From: an uncultured Acetatifactor sp. | Lineage (GTDB): Bacteria; Bacillota; Clostridia; Lachnospirales; Lachnospiraceae | Reading direction: 5' to 3' | DNA length: 64,000 nucleotides | Assembly: GCA_947624245.1 (NCBI GenBank) | Contig: CANQJL010000010.1 | Location: 1-64,000, forward strand | Shown here: positions 42,265 to 49,320 of the stretch, piece after piece | How positions within the stretch are numbered: the first letter of the stretch is position 1 | How the letters are laid out: each line of letters begins with the position of its first letter | Made by a program: the position numbers and the translations under genes | The notes under the pieces: generated by a model | Databases searched by the model: none | Told to the model about the DNA's origin: nothing | Seen by the model: the letters and a program-made list of their open reading frames with translations, nothing else

Positions 42265-44976
42265 ATGCGCGGGAATCAGTTGGTCTTGGGAATATTGGCT
42301 CACGTCGACTCGGGAAAGACGACGCTGTCGGAAGCGCTCCTGTACACGGGCGGTTCCCTGCGAAAGCCGGGACGGGTGGATCACGGAGACGCTTTTCTGG
42401 ACAATTTTGCGCTGGAGCGGGAGCGGGGAATCACCATCTTTTCCAAGCAGGCGCTTATTTCCGGAGACGGACCGGACATCACGCTGCTGGATACGCCGGG
42501 GCACGTGGATTTCGGGCCCGAGACGGAGCGCACGCTGCAGGTGCTGGATTACTGTCTGTTCGTGATCAGCGGGCCGGACGGCGTTCAGAGCCACACCCTT
42601 ACCCTGTGGCGGCTGCTTAGGCAGTATTCGATTCCCACATTTGTCTTTGTGAACAAAATGGACCGGCCGGACACGGACCGAGAAAGGATTCTGGCACAGC
42701 TGCGCGCGAAGCTGGATCAGGGCTGCGTGATTTTCGGGGCGGAGGAAGGCCCGCAATTTTATGAAGAACTGTCCATGTGCGACGAGAAGCTTTTGGACGA
42801 ATATCTGGAGTCGGGCACCCTGCAGGATCGGTCCGTTGCGGCAGCCGTGCAGCAGAGAAAAATTTTCCCCTGCTATTTCGGCTCGGCGCTTAAGCTTCAG
42901 GGAGTGGAGGAGCTGCTGAAGGGGATCCGTAGATTTGCCGTGATACCGGAGTATCCCCGGCAGTTCGGAGCCAGAGTCTACAAGATATCGCGGGATTCCA
43001 ACGGAAATCGGCTGACCCATCTGAAGGTCACCGGCGGTATCCTGCGGGTGAAGATGCCCGTGAACAATGCGGCCGGCGCAGGCAGTCCGGACCTTTTCTG
43101 GGAGGAGAAGGCCGACCAGCTTCGGATCTATGACGGCGCGCGCTACAGTACCGCCATGCAGGTGGAGGCGGGAGGAATCTGTGCCGTTGCCGGTCTTTCC
43201 AAGACGTATGCGGGGCAGGGGCTGGGCGCGGAACAGGACGGCAGGCTGCCTTTTCTTACTCCGGTGCTCACCTACCGGCTGATTCTGCCGGAGGGCGCCG
43301 ACGCCATGAAGGTATTCGGGCAGCTGCGGCAGCTGGAGGAGGAAGAACCGCAGCTTCATATTGTCTGGAAGGAGGCGCTCAGGGAGATCCATGTGCAGGT
43401 GATGGGCGAGGTGCAGATCGAAGTTCTCAAGCACCTGATCTGTGAGCGCTTCGGAATCGAGGTTGAGTTCGGAGACGGTCATATCGTCTATCGGGAGACC
43501 ATCACATCGCCTGTGGAGGGCATCGGACATTTTGAGCCGCTGCGGCATTATGCGGAGGTGCATCTTCTGTTGGAGCCCGGAGAGCCGGGCAGCGGGCTGC
43601 AGTATGATACCGTGTGCAGTGAAGACGTGTTGGACAGGAACTGGCAGAGGCTTATCCTCACTCACCTTGCGGAGAGGGCGCACCCGGGAGTGCTGACGGG
43701 GTCTCCCATCACGGATATGAAGATTACGCTGCTCACCGGACGGGCCCATTTAAAGCATACCGAGGGCGGAGATTTTCGGCAGGCGGTTTACCGCGCTCTG
43801 CGGCAGGGGTTGATGCAGAGTGAGAGCGTGCTGCTGGAGCCGGTGTTCTCCTTTACGCTGGAGGTACCCACGGAGCAGCTCGGACGGGCCATGTCGGATA
43901 TTCAGAGAATGCACGGGAGCTTTGAAGGTCCCGTGTCGGAGGGCGAGAACAGTATTCTCACGGGAAGCGCTCCCGTGTCGGAATTTGCCTCCTATCAGAA
44001 AGAGGTGGCGGCCTACACCGGAGGCAGGGGAAGACTTTCCTGCACGCTGAAAGGCTATGAGCCCTGCCATGACAGCGAGGCGGTCATCGAGAGGATCGGT
44101 TATGACCCGAAGGCGGATACGGATAATCCGTCGTCGTCCGTATTTTGTTCCCACGGCGCGGGAATCCTTGTGGAGTGGGACCATGTGCGGGAGCATGCTC
44201 ATGTGGACTGCGTGCTGAAGCCGGAAAAGGAGAAGGAGCGGAAAGCGACTGTTTCCCATAGGTCCGAAGGCGGCAGGTCCGGCTATATCACCGAGGAGGA
44301 GATAGAGGCGATCTTTCAAAGCACCTATAAGAAAAGCGTCAGGGATTACGAGCCGTATCGGTACCACAACCGCAGCGAGGGCGTGACTGTGGCTGCGCCC
44401 GAGAAGGAGAAGAAGGACAGGACGCCTTCGTCGGGCGGCATACAGGAGAAGCAGGAAGAATATCTTCTGGTGGACGGCTACAATATTATTTTTGCGTGGG
44501 AGGAGCTGCGCTCTCTGGCAAAGGTCAACATCGACAGCGCCAGGGACCGGCTCATGGATATCTGCTGCAATTATCAGGGCTATGCGGGCTATACGCTGAT
44601 CCTTGTGTTTGACGCCTACAAGGTAAAGGGGAATCCCGGTTCCGTGCAGCAGTACCACAATATTTATGTGGTCTACACAAGGGAGGCCGAGACGGCCGAC
44701 CAGTACATCGAGAAGACGGTGCACAAGATCGGCCGCAGGGCGCGGGTAACGGTGGCGACCTCCGACGCCCTAGAGCAGATGATCATATGGGGCGGAGGCG
44801 CGCTGAGAATGTCGGCAGCGGGATTCCTGGAGGCGGTGACGGAGGCCGGCGAACGGCTGCGGGAGATGTGCGGGCCCTCGGGAAGCGTTTCCAACAGGCT
44901 GCCCGTGCCGGAAAATGCGCGGCCGGAACAACAGAATGTGCGGCCTGCGCAGCAGGATACACGGCCCGAACAATAG
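42265..44976 (+). CDS. TetM/EF-G-like translational GTPase fused to NYN (Rae1/YacP-like) nuclease domain
   Basis: A 903-residue protein. Residues 1 to about 650 follow the ribosomal-protection/EF-G plan: G1 LAHVDSGKTT, G2 region RERGITI, G3 DTPGHVDFGPE, G4 NKMDRPD, then domains II to V including VFSFTLEVPTEQLGRAMSDI. A charged linker (about 660-728) leads to a NYN domain (about 731-880) with the acidic residues of PIN-like nucleases: LVDGYNIIF, LVFDAYKVKG, EAETADQYIE and VATSDALEQ. The NYN part resembles YacP/Rae1, which cleaves mRNA in the ribosomal A site. The C-terminus (about 880-903) is encoded by a 42-bp tandem repeat. The start at 42265 follows GGAAAGGAAG. Tetracycline resistance should not be assumed. 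Confidence 0.9.
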   Translation: MRGNQLVLGILAHVDSGKTTLSEALLYTGGSLRKPGRVDHGDAFLDNFALERERGITIFSKQALISGDGPDITLLDTPGHVDFGPETERTLQVLDYCLFVISGPDGVQSHTLTLWRLLRQYSIPTFVFVNKMDRPDTDRERILAQLRAKLDQGCVIFGAEEGPQFYEELSMCDEKLLDEYLESGTLQDRSVAAAVQQRKIFPCYFGSALKLQGVEELLKGIRRFAVIPEYPRQFGARVYKISRDSNGNRLTHLKVTGGILRVKMPVNNAAGAGSPDLFWEEKADQLRIYDGARYSTAMQVEAGGICAVAGLSKTYAGQGLGAEQDGRLPFLTPVLTYRLILPEGADAMKVFGQLRQLEEEEPQLHIVWKEALREIHVQVMGEVQIEVLKHLICERFGIEVEFGDGHIVYRETITSPVEGIGHFEPLRHYAEVHLLLEPGEPGSGLQYDTVCSEDVLDRNWQRLILTHLAERAHPGVLTGSPITDMKITLLTGRAHLKHTEGGDFRQAVYRALRQGLMQSESVLLEPVFSFTLEVPTEQLGRAMSDIQRMHGSFEGPVSEGENSILTGSAPVSEFASYQKEVAAYTGGRGRLSCTLKGYEPCHDSEAVIERIGYDPKADTDNPSSSVFCSHGAGILVEWDHVREHAHVDCVLKPEKEKERKATVSHRSEGGRSGYITEEEIEAIFQSTYKKSVRDYEPYRYHNRSEGVTVAAPEKEKKDRTPSSGGIQEKQEEYLLVDGYNIIFAWEELRSLAKVNIDSARDRLMDICCNYQGYAGYTLILVFDAYKVKGNPGSVQQYHNIYVVYTREAETADQYIEKTVHKIGRRARVTVATSDALEQMIIWGGGALRMSAAGFLEAVTEAGERLREMCGPSGSVSNRLPVPENARPEQQNVRPAQQDTRPEQ

Positions 44977-45027
44977 AATGTGCGGCCTGCGCAGCAGGAT
45001 ACGCGGCCCGAACAATAGGCTGCACGG
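44919..45027 (+). repeat. 42-bp tandem repeat spanning the GTPase-NYN stop codon
   Basis: A 42-bp unit (GAACAACAGAATGTGCGGCC and onward) recurs with GAACAAYAG at 44926, 44968 and 45010. In the first copy CAACAG encodes Gln-Gln; in the second it is CAATAG, which gives the stop at 44974-44976. The repeats continue past the stop into non-coding DNA. One C-to-T change therefore sets the present end of the protein. Confidence 0.88.
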
Positions 45028-45133
45028 ATTGCGCGACAAAGTGAATTTGCATGAAAGTACGAATTATGTTAAGATGAATTTTATGGTGCTGCAGAAGGCC
45101 GTGCAAGGAAATAAATGCAAGGAGAAATGATAT

Positions 45134-46099
45134 ATGCTTTATAGTTTTCTATCGGGAGGGAAGGAATCTCTTTTGGCTCTGGCGGGCGTTCTTTTTGCCT
45201 TTGCGGCAACGGTGGCCGCTACGGCAAAGCTGCAGGGATTTCTGCCGAAGGATGCAGGGCGGGAATACGCCCATGACGGAAAGCTCTCCGCGGGCAAACC
45301 AAGAGGAGCGGGCATTCTTTTTGTGCTGGCCTTTGTGGTGTCGGCGTTTTTGTTCGTGCCGGTAAACGCCGAGCTTACGATCTACCTGATCCTCTTGGTG
45401 ATCTGTATGATGACGGGCTTTCTGGACGATGCGTCGAAGACTCCCTGGGGAGAGTATAAAAAGGGGATTCTGGATCTGTGCGTAGCCGCGCTGGTAGCCG
45501 TGACATTTCTGCAGTACAACAGCAATGTGATAGATCTGCCGTTTACGGGCAGACAGATCGCCGTTCCGACGGTGCTCTTCGCCGTTCTGGCGGTGATTCT
45601 GGTGTGGGGCTCCGTGAACGTGACCAACTGTGCCGACGGAGTGGACGGGCTGTCGGGGACGCTCACTATCATCACGATCGGCACCTTATATCTGATAGAC
45701 AGGCAGCGGGAGGTGCCGGGCGAGTTCTCCTATCCGATCCTCCTGTTCGCAGCATGTATTCTGGGGTATCTCTGGTTCAATGCGACGCCCAGCAAGCTGA
45801 TGATGGGCGATGCGGGTTCCCGTTCCATGGGACTGTTCATCAGCATTGCCGTTTTAAAGACGGGAAGTCCACTGCTCTATATCCCCGTTGCCTTTGTGCT
45901 GATCATGGACGGCGGCCTGGGATTGTTAAAAATTTTTCTGCTCCGCTTTCTCAAGATCAGAATTTTAAAAAATACAAGGACGCCCCTTCACGATCATGTG
46001 CGCAAGGCGTGGGGCTGGTCCAACACGCAGACGGTGTTCAGATTCGCCATCATACAGATCGTTCTGGCAGCGGCGGTGGTGTACGGCGTCGGAATGTGA
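45134..46099 (+). CDS. MraY-like phospho-sugar transferase (membrane)
   Basis: A 321-residue polytopic protein of the MraY/WecA superfamily, which transfers a phospho-amino-sugar to a polyprenyl phosphate. Conserved loops are present: GFLDDASK, NVTNCADGVDGLSG, MGDAGSRSMG and PLHDHVRKAWGW, the last resembling the histidine loop of MraY. The N-terminal loop differs from classical MraY, reading GKLSAGKPRGAGI instead of one with TPTMGG. It lies outside any division/cell-wall cluster, so may be a paralogue for MurNAc-pentapeptide or another sugar. The start follows AAGGAGAAATGATAT. greA follows 78 nt downstream. Confidence 0.85.
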   Translation: MLYSFLSGGKESLLALAGVLFAFAATVAATAKLQGFLPKDAGREYAHDGKLSAGKPRGAGILFVLAFVVSAFLFVPVNAELTIYLILLVICMMTGFLDDASKTPWGEYKKGILDLCVAALVAVTFLQYNSNVIDLPFTGRQIAVPTVLFAVLAVILVWGSVNVTNCADGVDGLSGTLTIITIGTLYLIDRQREVPGEFSYPILLFAACILGYLWFNATPSKLMMGDAGSRSMGLFISIAVLKTGSPLLYIPVAFVLIMDGGLGLLKIFLLRFLKIRILKNTRTPLHDHVRKAWGWSNTQTVFRFAIIQIVLAAAVVYGVGM

Positions 46100-46177
46100 G
46101 AATGTCGGGTATATCTGCATCAGGGATATTTTATCAAAGGAATTTACAGCTTGGCTGCGGAAAGGCAGGGAACGGAT

Positions 46178-46681
46178 ATGTATGACGAATTGACGGCGGG
46201 TGATATAAAGAAGATGCAGGAGGAGATCGAGTACCGCAAGCTGGTCGTGCGGCCGCAGGCGCTGGAAGATGTGAAGACGGCCAGAGCCCACGGGGATCTC
46301 AGCGAAAATTTTGAATATCATGCCGCAAAGAAAGTAAAAAATCAGAACGAGAGCCGGATTCGCTATCTGGAGAGAATGATAAGGACGGCAAAGGTGATTT
46401 CCGACGAATCCGCCGAAGATGAAGTGGGAATCAACAATACGGTCACGGTGGAATTTCTGGAAGACGGGTCTGTGGAGACTTACCGCATCGTCACCACGGT
46501 GCGCGGAAATTCCCTGGCCAATCTGATCAGCAACGAAAGCCCTCTGGGGAAGGCGCTGTTGGGAAAGAAGGAAGGGCAGACGACGCATGTGCAGGTAAAC
46601 GACGCGGTCGGCTACGATGTGAAGATTGTGAAGCTGGAAAAGACAAATGACGAGGACGGCGATAAAATAAGGGAGTTCTGA
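46178..46681 (+). CDS. greA: Transcription elongation factor GreA
   Basis: A 167-residue Gre factor that rescues backtracked RNA polymerase by stimulating transcript cleavage. The N-terminal coiled coil carries the acidic tip within ARAHGDLSENFEYHAAK, and the C-terminal domain has SPLGKALLGKKEGQ. Length is close to the usual 158. The ATG at 46178 is preceded by AAAGGCAGGGAACGG; a longer reading from TTG 46151 is less likely. The next gene starts 3 nt after the stop codon, so they are co-transcribed. Downstream genes are unrelated to transcription. Confidence 0.95.
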   Translation: MYDELTAGDIKKMQEEIEYRKLVVRPQALEDVKTARAHGDLSENFEYHAAKKVKNQNESRIRYLERMIRTAKVISDESAEDEVGINNTVTVEFLEDGSVETYRIVTTVRGNSLANLISNESPLGKALLGKKEGQTTHVQVNDAVGYDVKIVKLEKTNDEDGDKIREF

Positions 46682-46684
46682 ATT

Positions 46685-48184
46685 ATGAAGCAGTATCTTT
46701 TGTTCGATCTGGACGGAACGCTCACCAATCCCAAGGTGGGAATTACCTCCTGTGTCCAGTATGCGCTGGCGGCCTTCGGCATAGAGGAACCGGATCCGGA
46801 TAAACTGACGCCTTTTATCGGACCGCCTTTAATGGACAGCTTTATGAATTTTTACGGCATGAGCAAAGAGCAGGCAGGGGCGGCTGTGGACAAATATCGG
46901 GAAAGGTTCCACGATACGGGCATTTTCGAGAACAAAATCTACGACGGCGTGCCCAAGATGCTCCGCGCGCTGAACGACAAGGGCATGATACTGGCGGTGG
47001 CCTCCAGCAAGCCCACCGTATTTGTGCAGCGGATACTGGAGCATTTTCACATTGCAGGGTATTTTAAGGTAGTCGTAGGAAGCGAGCTGGACGGTACCCG
47101 CGTGAGAAAGGACGAGGTGGTGGCCGAGGCTTTGCGGCAGCTATTCGGCGACAGGCCGGTGGAAAAGGACAAGGTATACATGATCGGCGACCGCAGGTTC
47201 GACACGGAGGGCGCCAAAGCGCAGGGCATCGAGAGCGTGGGCGTCACCTACGGCTACGGAAGCATGGAGGAATTAAAGGCGGCAAAGACCGATTATATCG
47301 TCGGTTCCGTGGAGGAGCTGAGAAGGTTTTTGCTGCGGGGAACGAATGAGCAGGCGGCAGCTCCTTTTCAGAAGATATGGGCGATCCTGTTCCCGCTGAT
47401 CCTGTTTTGGCTGGTGCGCAACATAGGCTGGTCTCTGGCGGAGATGGCATTTTTTATACTGGGGAATAAAGTGTCCGGCGGCGGATTTTTCTTTGTGCGG
47501 GAAGGATCGGGGGCGCTTGTAGGACTGACGCAGAATGCGGGCGTCATCATGGGAATCGCAGGGTGTATTCTGGGAATGGCCGTGATCCGCAAAACGGCGG
47601 CGGAACAGATGGAAGATACGCGGGAGGACATGAAGCTTTTGCATCTTAAGAGAGAGCCGGTAAAAAATTACCTGCTGCTTTTCCTTCTGGCGGTGGGCGC
47701 AGCGATGGGGCTGAATCTGTTGTTCGCCCTTACGGGCATGATCGGGATTTCCGAGAGCTATCAGGCTGTCGCGGCCGGACAGCAGGGGGCTTGCGTTTGG
47801 CTGGCGCTGCCGTATTACGGTCTGATCGCGCCCTTTGCCGAGGAAGTCGTATTTCGGGGGATTGTCTACGGCCGCATGAGGCAGACGGTGGGAAGAAGGT
47901 CCGCAATACTTTTGTCGGCGCTTTTGTTCGGCATGTATCATATGAATCCCGTGCAGGGCATCTACGGATTTCTCATGGGCTGTCTGATGGCATATGCCTA
48001 CGAATATTTCGGCAATTTCAAGGCGGCACTGGCCGTGCATATGATCGCGAATCTTTTGGCGCTTTGCATAAGCGGTGTTGGCCTGAAGCTTTCGACGCCG
48101 GTAAATTGGGCGGTATGTGTCGGCTTTATCGTGTTGGCAGCGGGAAGCTTTCTGCTTTTGCGCAGGCAGAGAAGAGTGTGCTGA
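46685..48184 (+). CDS. HAD phosphatase fused to CPBP-family intramembrane protease
   Basis: A 499-residue fusion. Residues 1-215 are a HAD hydrolase of the phosphoglycolate phosphatase/PyrP type: FDLDGTLTNPKVG (nucleophile Asp), AVASSKPT, a lysine in RVRKDEV, and MIGDRRFDTEGAK. Residues about 230-499 hold eight or so membrane segments with CPBP (Abi) protease motifs: EEVVFRG (paired Glu and Arg) and FGMYH followed by VHMIANLLAL. Both halves keep their catalytic residues. The start is 3 nt after greA, behind a weak site GGGAG. HAD and CPBP enzymes are usually separate. The role of the fusion is unknown. Confidence 0.9.
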   Translation: MKQYLLFDLDGTLTNPKVGITSCVQYALAAFGIEEPDPDKLTPFIGPPLMDSFMNFYGMSKEQAGAAVDKYRERFHDTGIFENKIYDGVPKMLRALNDKGMILAVASSKPTVFVQRILEHFHIAGYFKVVVGSELDGTRVRKDEVVAEALRQLFGDRPVEKDKVYMIGDRRFDTEGAKAQGIESVGVTYGYGSMEELKAAKTDYIVGSVEELRRFLLRGTNEQAAAPFQKIWAILFPLILFWLVRNIGWSLAEMAFFILGNKVSGGGFFFVREGSGALVGLTQNAGVIMGIAGCILGMAVIRKTAAEQMEDTREDMKLLHLKREPVKNYLLLFLLAVGAAMGLNLLFALTGMIGISESYQAVAAGQQGACVWLALPYYGLIAPFAEEVVFRGIVYGRMRQTVGRRSAILLSALLFGMYHMNPVQGIYGFLMGCLMAYAYEYFGNFKAALAVHMIANLLALCISGVGLKLSTPVNWAVCVGFIVLAAGSFLLLRRQRRVC

Positions 48185-48220
48185 CGATCTGCGGCGGCCG
48201 GTAAATTTTGAGGTATAAGT

Positions 48221-49057
48221 ATGAGGTTTTCAATCGTAACGGTGTGTCTGAATCCCGGTGAAAAACTGCAGCGGACCATAGACAGTATCCTGGGGCAGAC
48301 CTGCAGGGATTTTGAAGTGATCATAAAGGACGGCGGCAGTACGGACGGCTCTGCGGAGACTTATCGGAAAGCGGCGCCTGCTGCGGAGGCGGCCTGCGGC
48401 GGCAAAGGTGTGATCCGATTTTTTCAGGAGAAGGATACAGGGATCTACGACGCCATGAATCAGGCGGTCCTGCACGCGGCGGGAGATTTTGTGCTGTTCC
48501 TGAACTGCGGCGACGTGTTTGCGGACGAGAGAGTGCTGGAGAGGACCGCAGAGCGCATCGAAGCCGAGAAAAGGGCGGGGACGGGCATGGAGAGACTGGT
48601 GCTCTACGGGGATACGCTCAGCCAGAAGAATCATGTGACGATCGCCTCTCCGCCGAAGATCACAGGCTTTACCTGTTACCGGAATATTCCCTGCCACCAG
48701 TCCTGCTTTTACAGCGCCGCGCTCTGCCGGAAGAAGCCGTACGATAAGAAATATAAGATACGGGCAGACTACGATCATTTTCTCTGGTGCTTTTACAGGG
48801 CCAAGGCCAAATTTGTTTCTCTGGGATTTCCCGTATCCTCCTACGAGGGCGGGGGGTACTCGGAGAGTAAAAGCAATCAAAAGCGGGACCGGAAGGAGCA
48901 CGGGCAGATTGCCGCGGCCTACATGAGCCGGGGAGAGCTTTTCCGTTACAGGGCGGCAATGGCGCTCACACTGGCGCCTTTGCGCAGGGCGCTCTCGGAG
49001 AGCAGAATCTTTTCGGGGGCATATCATCATGTGAAGAAGCTTTTGTATCGGAAATAG
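48221..49057 (+). CDS. Family 2 glycosyltransferase
   Basis: A 278-residue GT-A fold glycosyltransferase. N-terminal FSIVTVCLNPGEKLQRTIDS and KDGGSTDGS bind the nucleotide sugar; IYDAMNQAV and FLNCGD form the metal region. The sequence resembles WcaA/Wbb-type enzymes that act on colanic-like or O-antigen polysaccharides, although the acceptor cannot be read. No membrane segment is obvious. The start follows TGAGGTATAAGT, 36 nt after the HAD-CPBP gene. A cluster for a particular glycan is not present around it. Confidence 0.9.
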   Translation: MRFSIVTVCLNPGEKLQRTIDSILGQTCRDFEVIIKDGGSTDGSAETYRKAAPAAEAACGGKGVIRFFQEKDTGIYDAMNQAVLHAAGDFVLFLNCGDVFADERVLERTAERIEAEKRAGTGMERLVLYGDTLSQKNHVTIASPPKITGFTCYRNIPCHQSCFYSAALCRKKPYDKKYKIRADYDHFLWCFYRAKAKFVSLGFPVSSYEGGGYSESKSNQKRDRKEHGQIAAAYMSRGELFRYRAAMALTLAPLRRALSESRIFSGAYHHVKKLLYRK

Positions 49058-49179
49058 CTGCCGGTGTGCTGTCCTTGGGGAAATGATCATATTAATTAGA
49101 AAATTAATGTAGTAATCAGAAAACATAGGGTATAAAGATGAATTTACAAATAATCTGACAATTTCCATAAAATTTGTTA

Positions 49180-49208
49180 TTTACAGATGAAGAAAAATAG
49201 TGTATAGT
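49180..49208 (+). promoter_or_regulatory. gltBD promoter
   Basis: TTTACA (49180-49185) and TATAGT (49203-49208) have a 17-nt spacer, so transcription should start near 49215, only a few bases before the hairpin at 49218. Confidence 0.65.
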
Positions 49209-49217
49209 GAGTTGAGT

Positions 49218-49259
49218 AAAGGCGCAAAGGAGCGTAGACAGCCCCCTTGCGCCTTTTTT
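49218..49259 (+). terminator. Terminator or attenuator in the gltB leader
   Basis: GGCGCAA (49221-49227) pairs with TTGCGCC (49247-49253), extended by GG-CC inside and by AAA/TTT outside, and six T residues follow. It lies between the gltB promoter and gene. It may stop read-through from the glycosyltransferase or attenuate gltBD; no aptamer can fit before it on a transcript started at 49215. Confidence 0.8.
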
Positions 49260-49320
49260 GCGTGAGCTGCGGGGAACCATTGCGGCGGTTCACACAAGAA
49301 ACGAAGAAAGGAGTACTACA

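Noticed and set aside
42265..44976. Tetracycline-resistance gene
   Set aside because: Similarity to TetM is that of the whole EF-G superfamily; the nuclease fusion and chromosomal context without mobile elements point to a housekeeping or rescue role.
44915..45130. Small open frame over the 42-bp repeats
   Set aside because: It is the repeat array read in another frame, giving a repetitive Arg/Asn/Gly-rich peptide with no ribosome site.
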